64,000 nucleotides of DNA. It comes from Gammaproteobacteria bacterium. Its GTDB lineage: Bacteria; Pseudomonadota; Gammaproteobacteria; Thiohalomonadales; Thiohalomonadaceae. Under the pieces are notes generated by a model. The model had not been told where the DNA came from. It saw only the letters and a list, made by a program, of their open reading frames with translations, and made no database searches. Each line of letters opens with the position of its first letter. Within the stretch, counting starts at the first letter, position 1. Positions 63,923-64,000 of this stretch are shown here, piece after piece. Location of the stretch: positions 62,001 to 126,000 of the forward strand of contig JALOAT010000002.1 in the NCBI GenBank assembly GCA_023228645.1. Reading direction: 5' to 3'. Made by a program: the position numbers and the translations under genes.

Positions 63923-64000
63923 TTTATGAAGATTTCCTGGGGAGCTGCGCGACCGTCGCGATCGTACCAGGCCCCCGAAGGCACAAGGGCAGTACCCTTT

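Overview
The window comes from a high-GC gammaproteobacterium. Much of it keeps the gene order of Pseudomonas: rpmB-rpmG/radC/coaBC-dut/argB/pyrE, yggS-proC-yggT with pilT-pilU, and gshB-tonB-yqgE-ruvX-pyrR-pyrB-pyrC' next to pilG-H-I-J-chpA. slmA, ampG-like and c4-type cytochrome genes fit as well. The dispersed palindromes and overall gene content would suit a Chromatiales or Ectothiorhodospira-like lineage, but the species cannot be named from sequence alone.

Layout. 1-5.6 kb: edge-truncated ABC ATPase, HyuA-like protein, EAL-HDOD signalling protein, fatty acid desaturase. 5.7-13.9 kb: L28/L33, radC, coaBC, dut, argB, slmA, a DUF4124 protein, pyrE, exonuclease III, M48 peptidase. 13.9-20.2 kb: membrane protein with a degenerate GGDEF, AmpG-like transporter, TauE/SafE-like protein, DUF4426 protein, dynamin-like GTPase. 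20.2-25.5 kb: DUF167, yggT, proC and yggS, divergent from pilT-pilU. 25.8-42.2 kb: a complete type I-F CRISPR-Cas locus with 126 repeats and 125 spacers, a leader, and cas6f, csy3, csy2, csy1, cas2/3 and cas1, all expressed on the minus strand. 42.7-49.5 kb: pyrK, a catalytically dead dihydroorotase paralogue, pyrB, pyrR, ruvX, yqgE, tonB, gshB. 49.8-60.4 kb: the Pil-Chp chemosensory operon with a di-heme cytochrome at its end. 60.6-64 kb: rsmE, metF, and ahcY behind an S-adenosylhomocysteine riboswitch.

The most interesting signal is in the 402-bp gap between cas2/3 and csy1. Two degenerate I-F repeats (37775-37802 and 37828-37855), in the orientation opposite to the main array, flank a 25-nt spacer-like stretch. 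Its first 16 bases match a site 43 bp upstream (37760-37775), except at positions 6 and 12, the positions that Cascade flips out of pairing. That site has a CC PAM (37758-37759) directly abutting a perfect TTGACA -35 box of the csy1-4 promoter. This looks like a guide RNA (CreR/CreA type) that sends the Csy complex to repress its own operon.

A second theme is intergenic inverted-repeat elements. Their arms carry an ACCACGGGGGACACGGGG-like motif, they bracket about 145-290 bp, they sit at gene 3' ends, and twice they supply the stop codon. REP-like palindromes lie inside or near them.

Split regulation is suggested for the cas genes: cas1-cas2/3 as one unit and csy1-4 plus possibly the array as another. 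The motility genes (pilTU, Pil-Chp) lie on either side of the CRISPR locus, which occupies a break in the Pseudomonas-like gene order.
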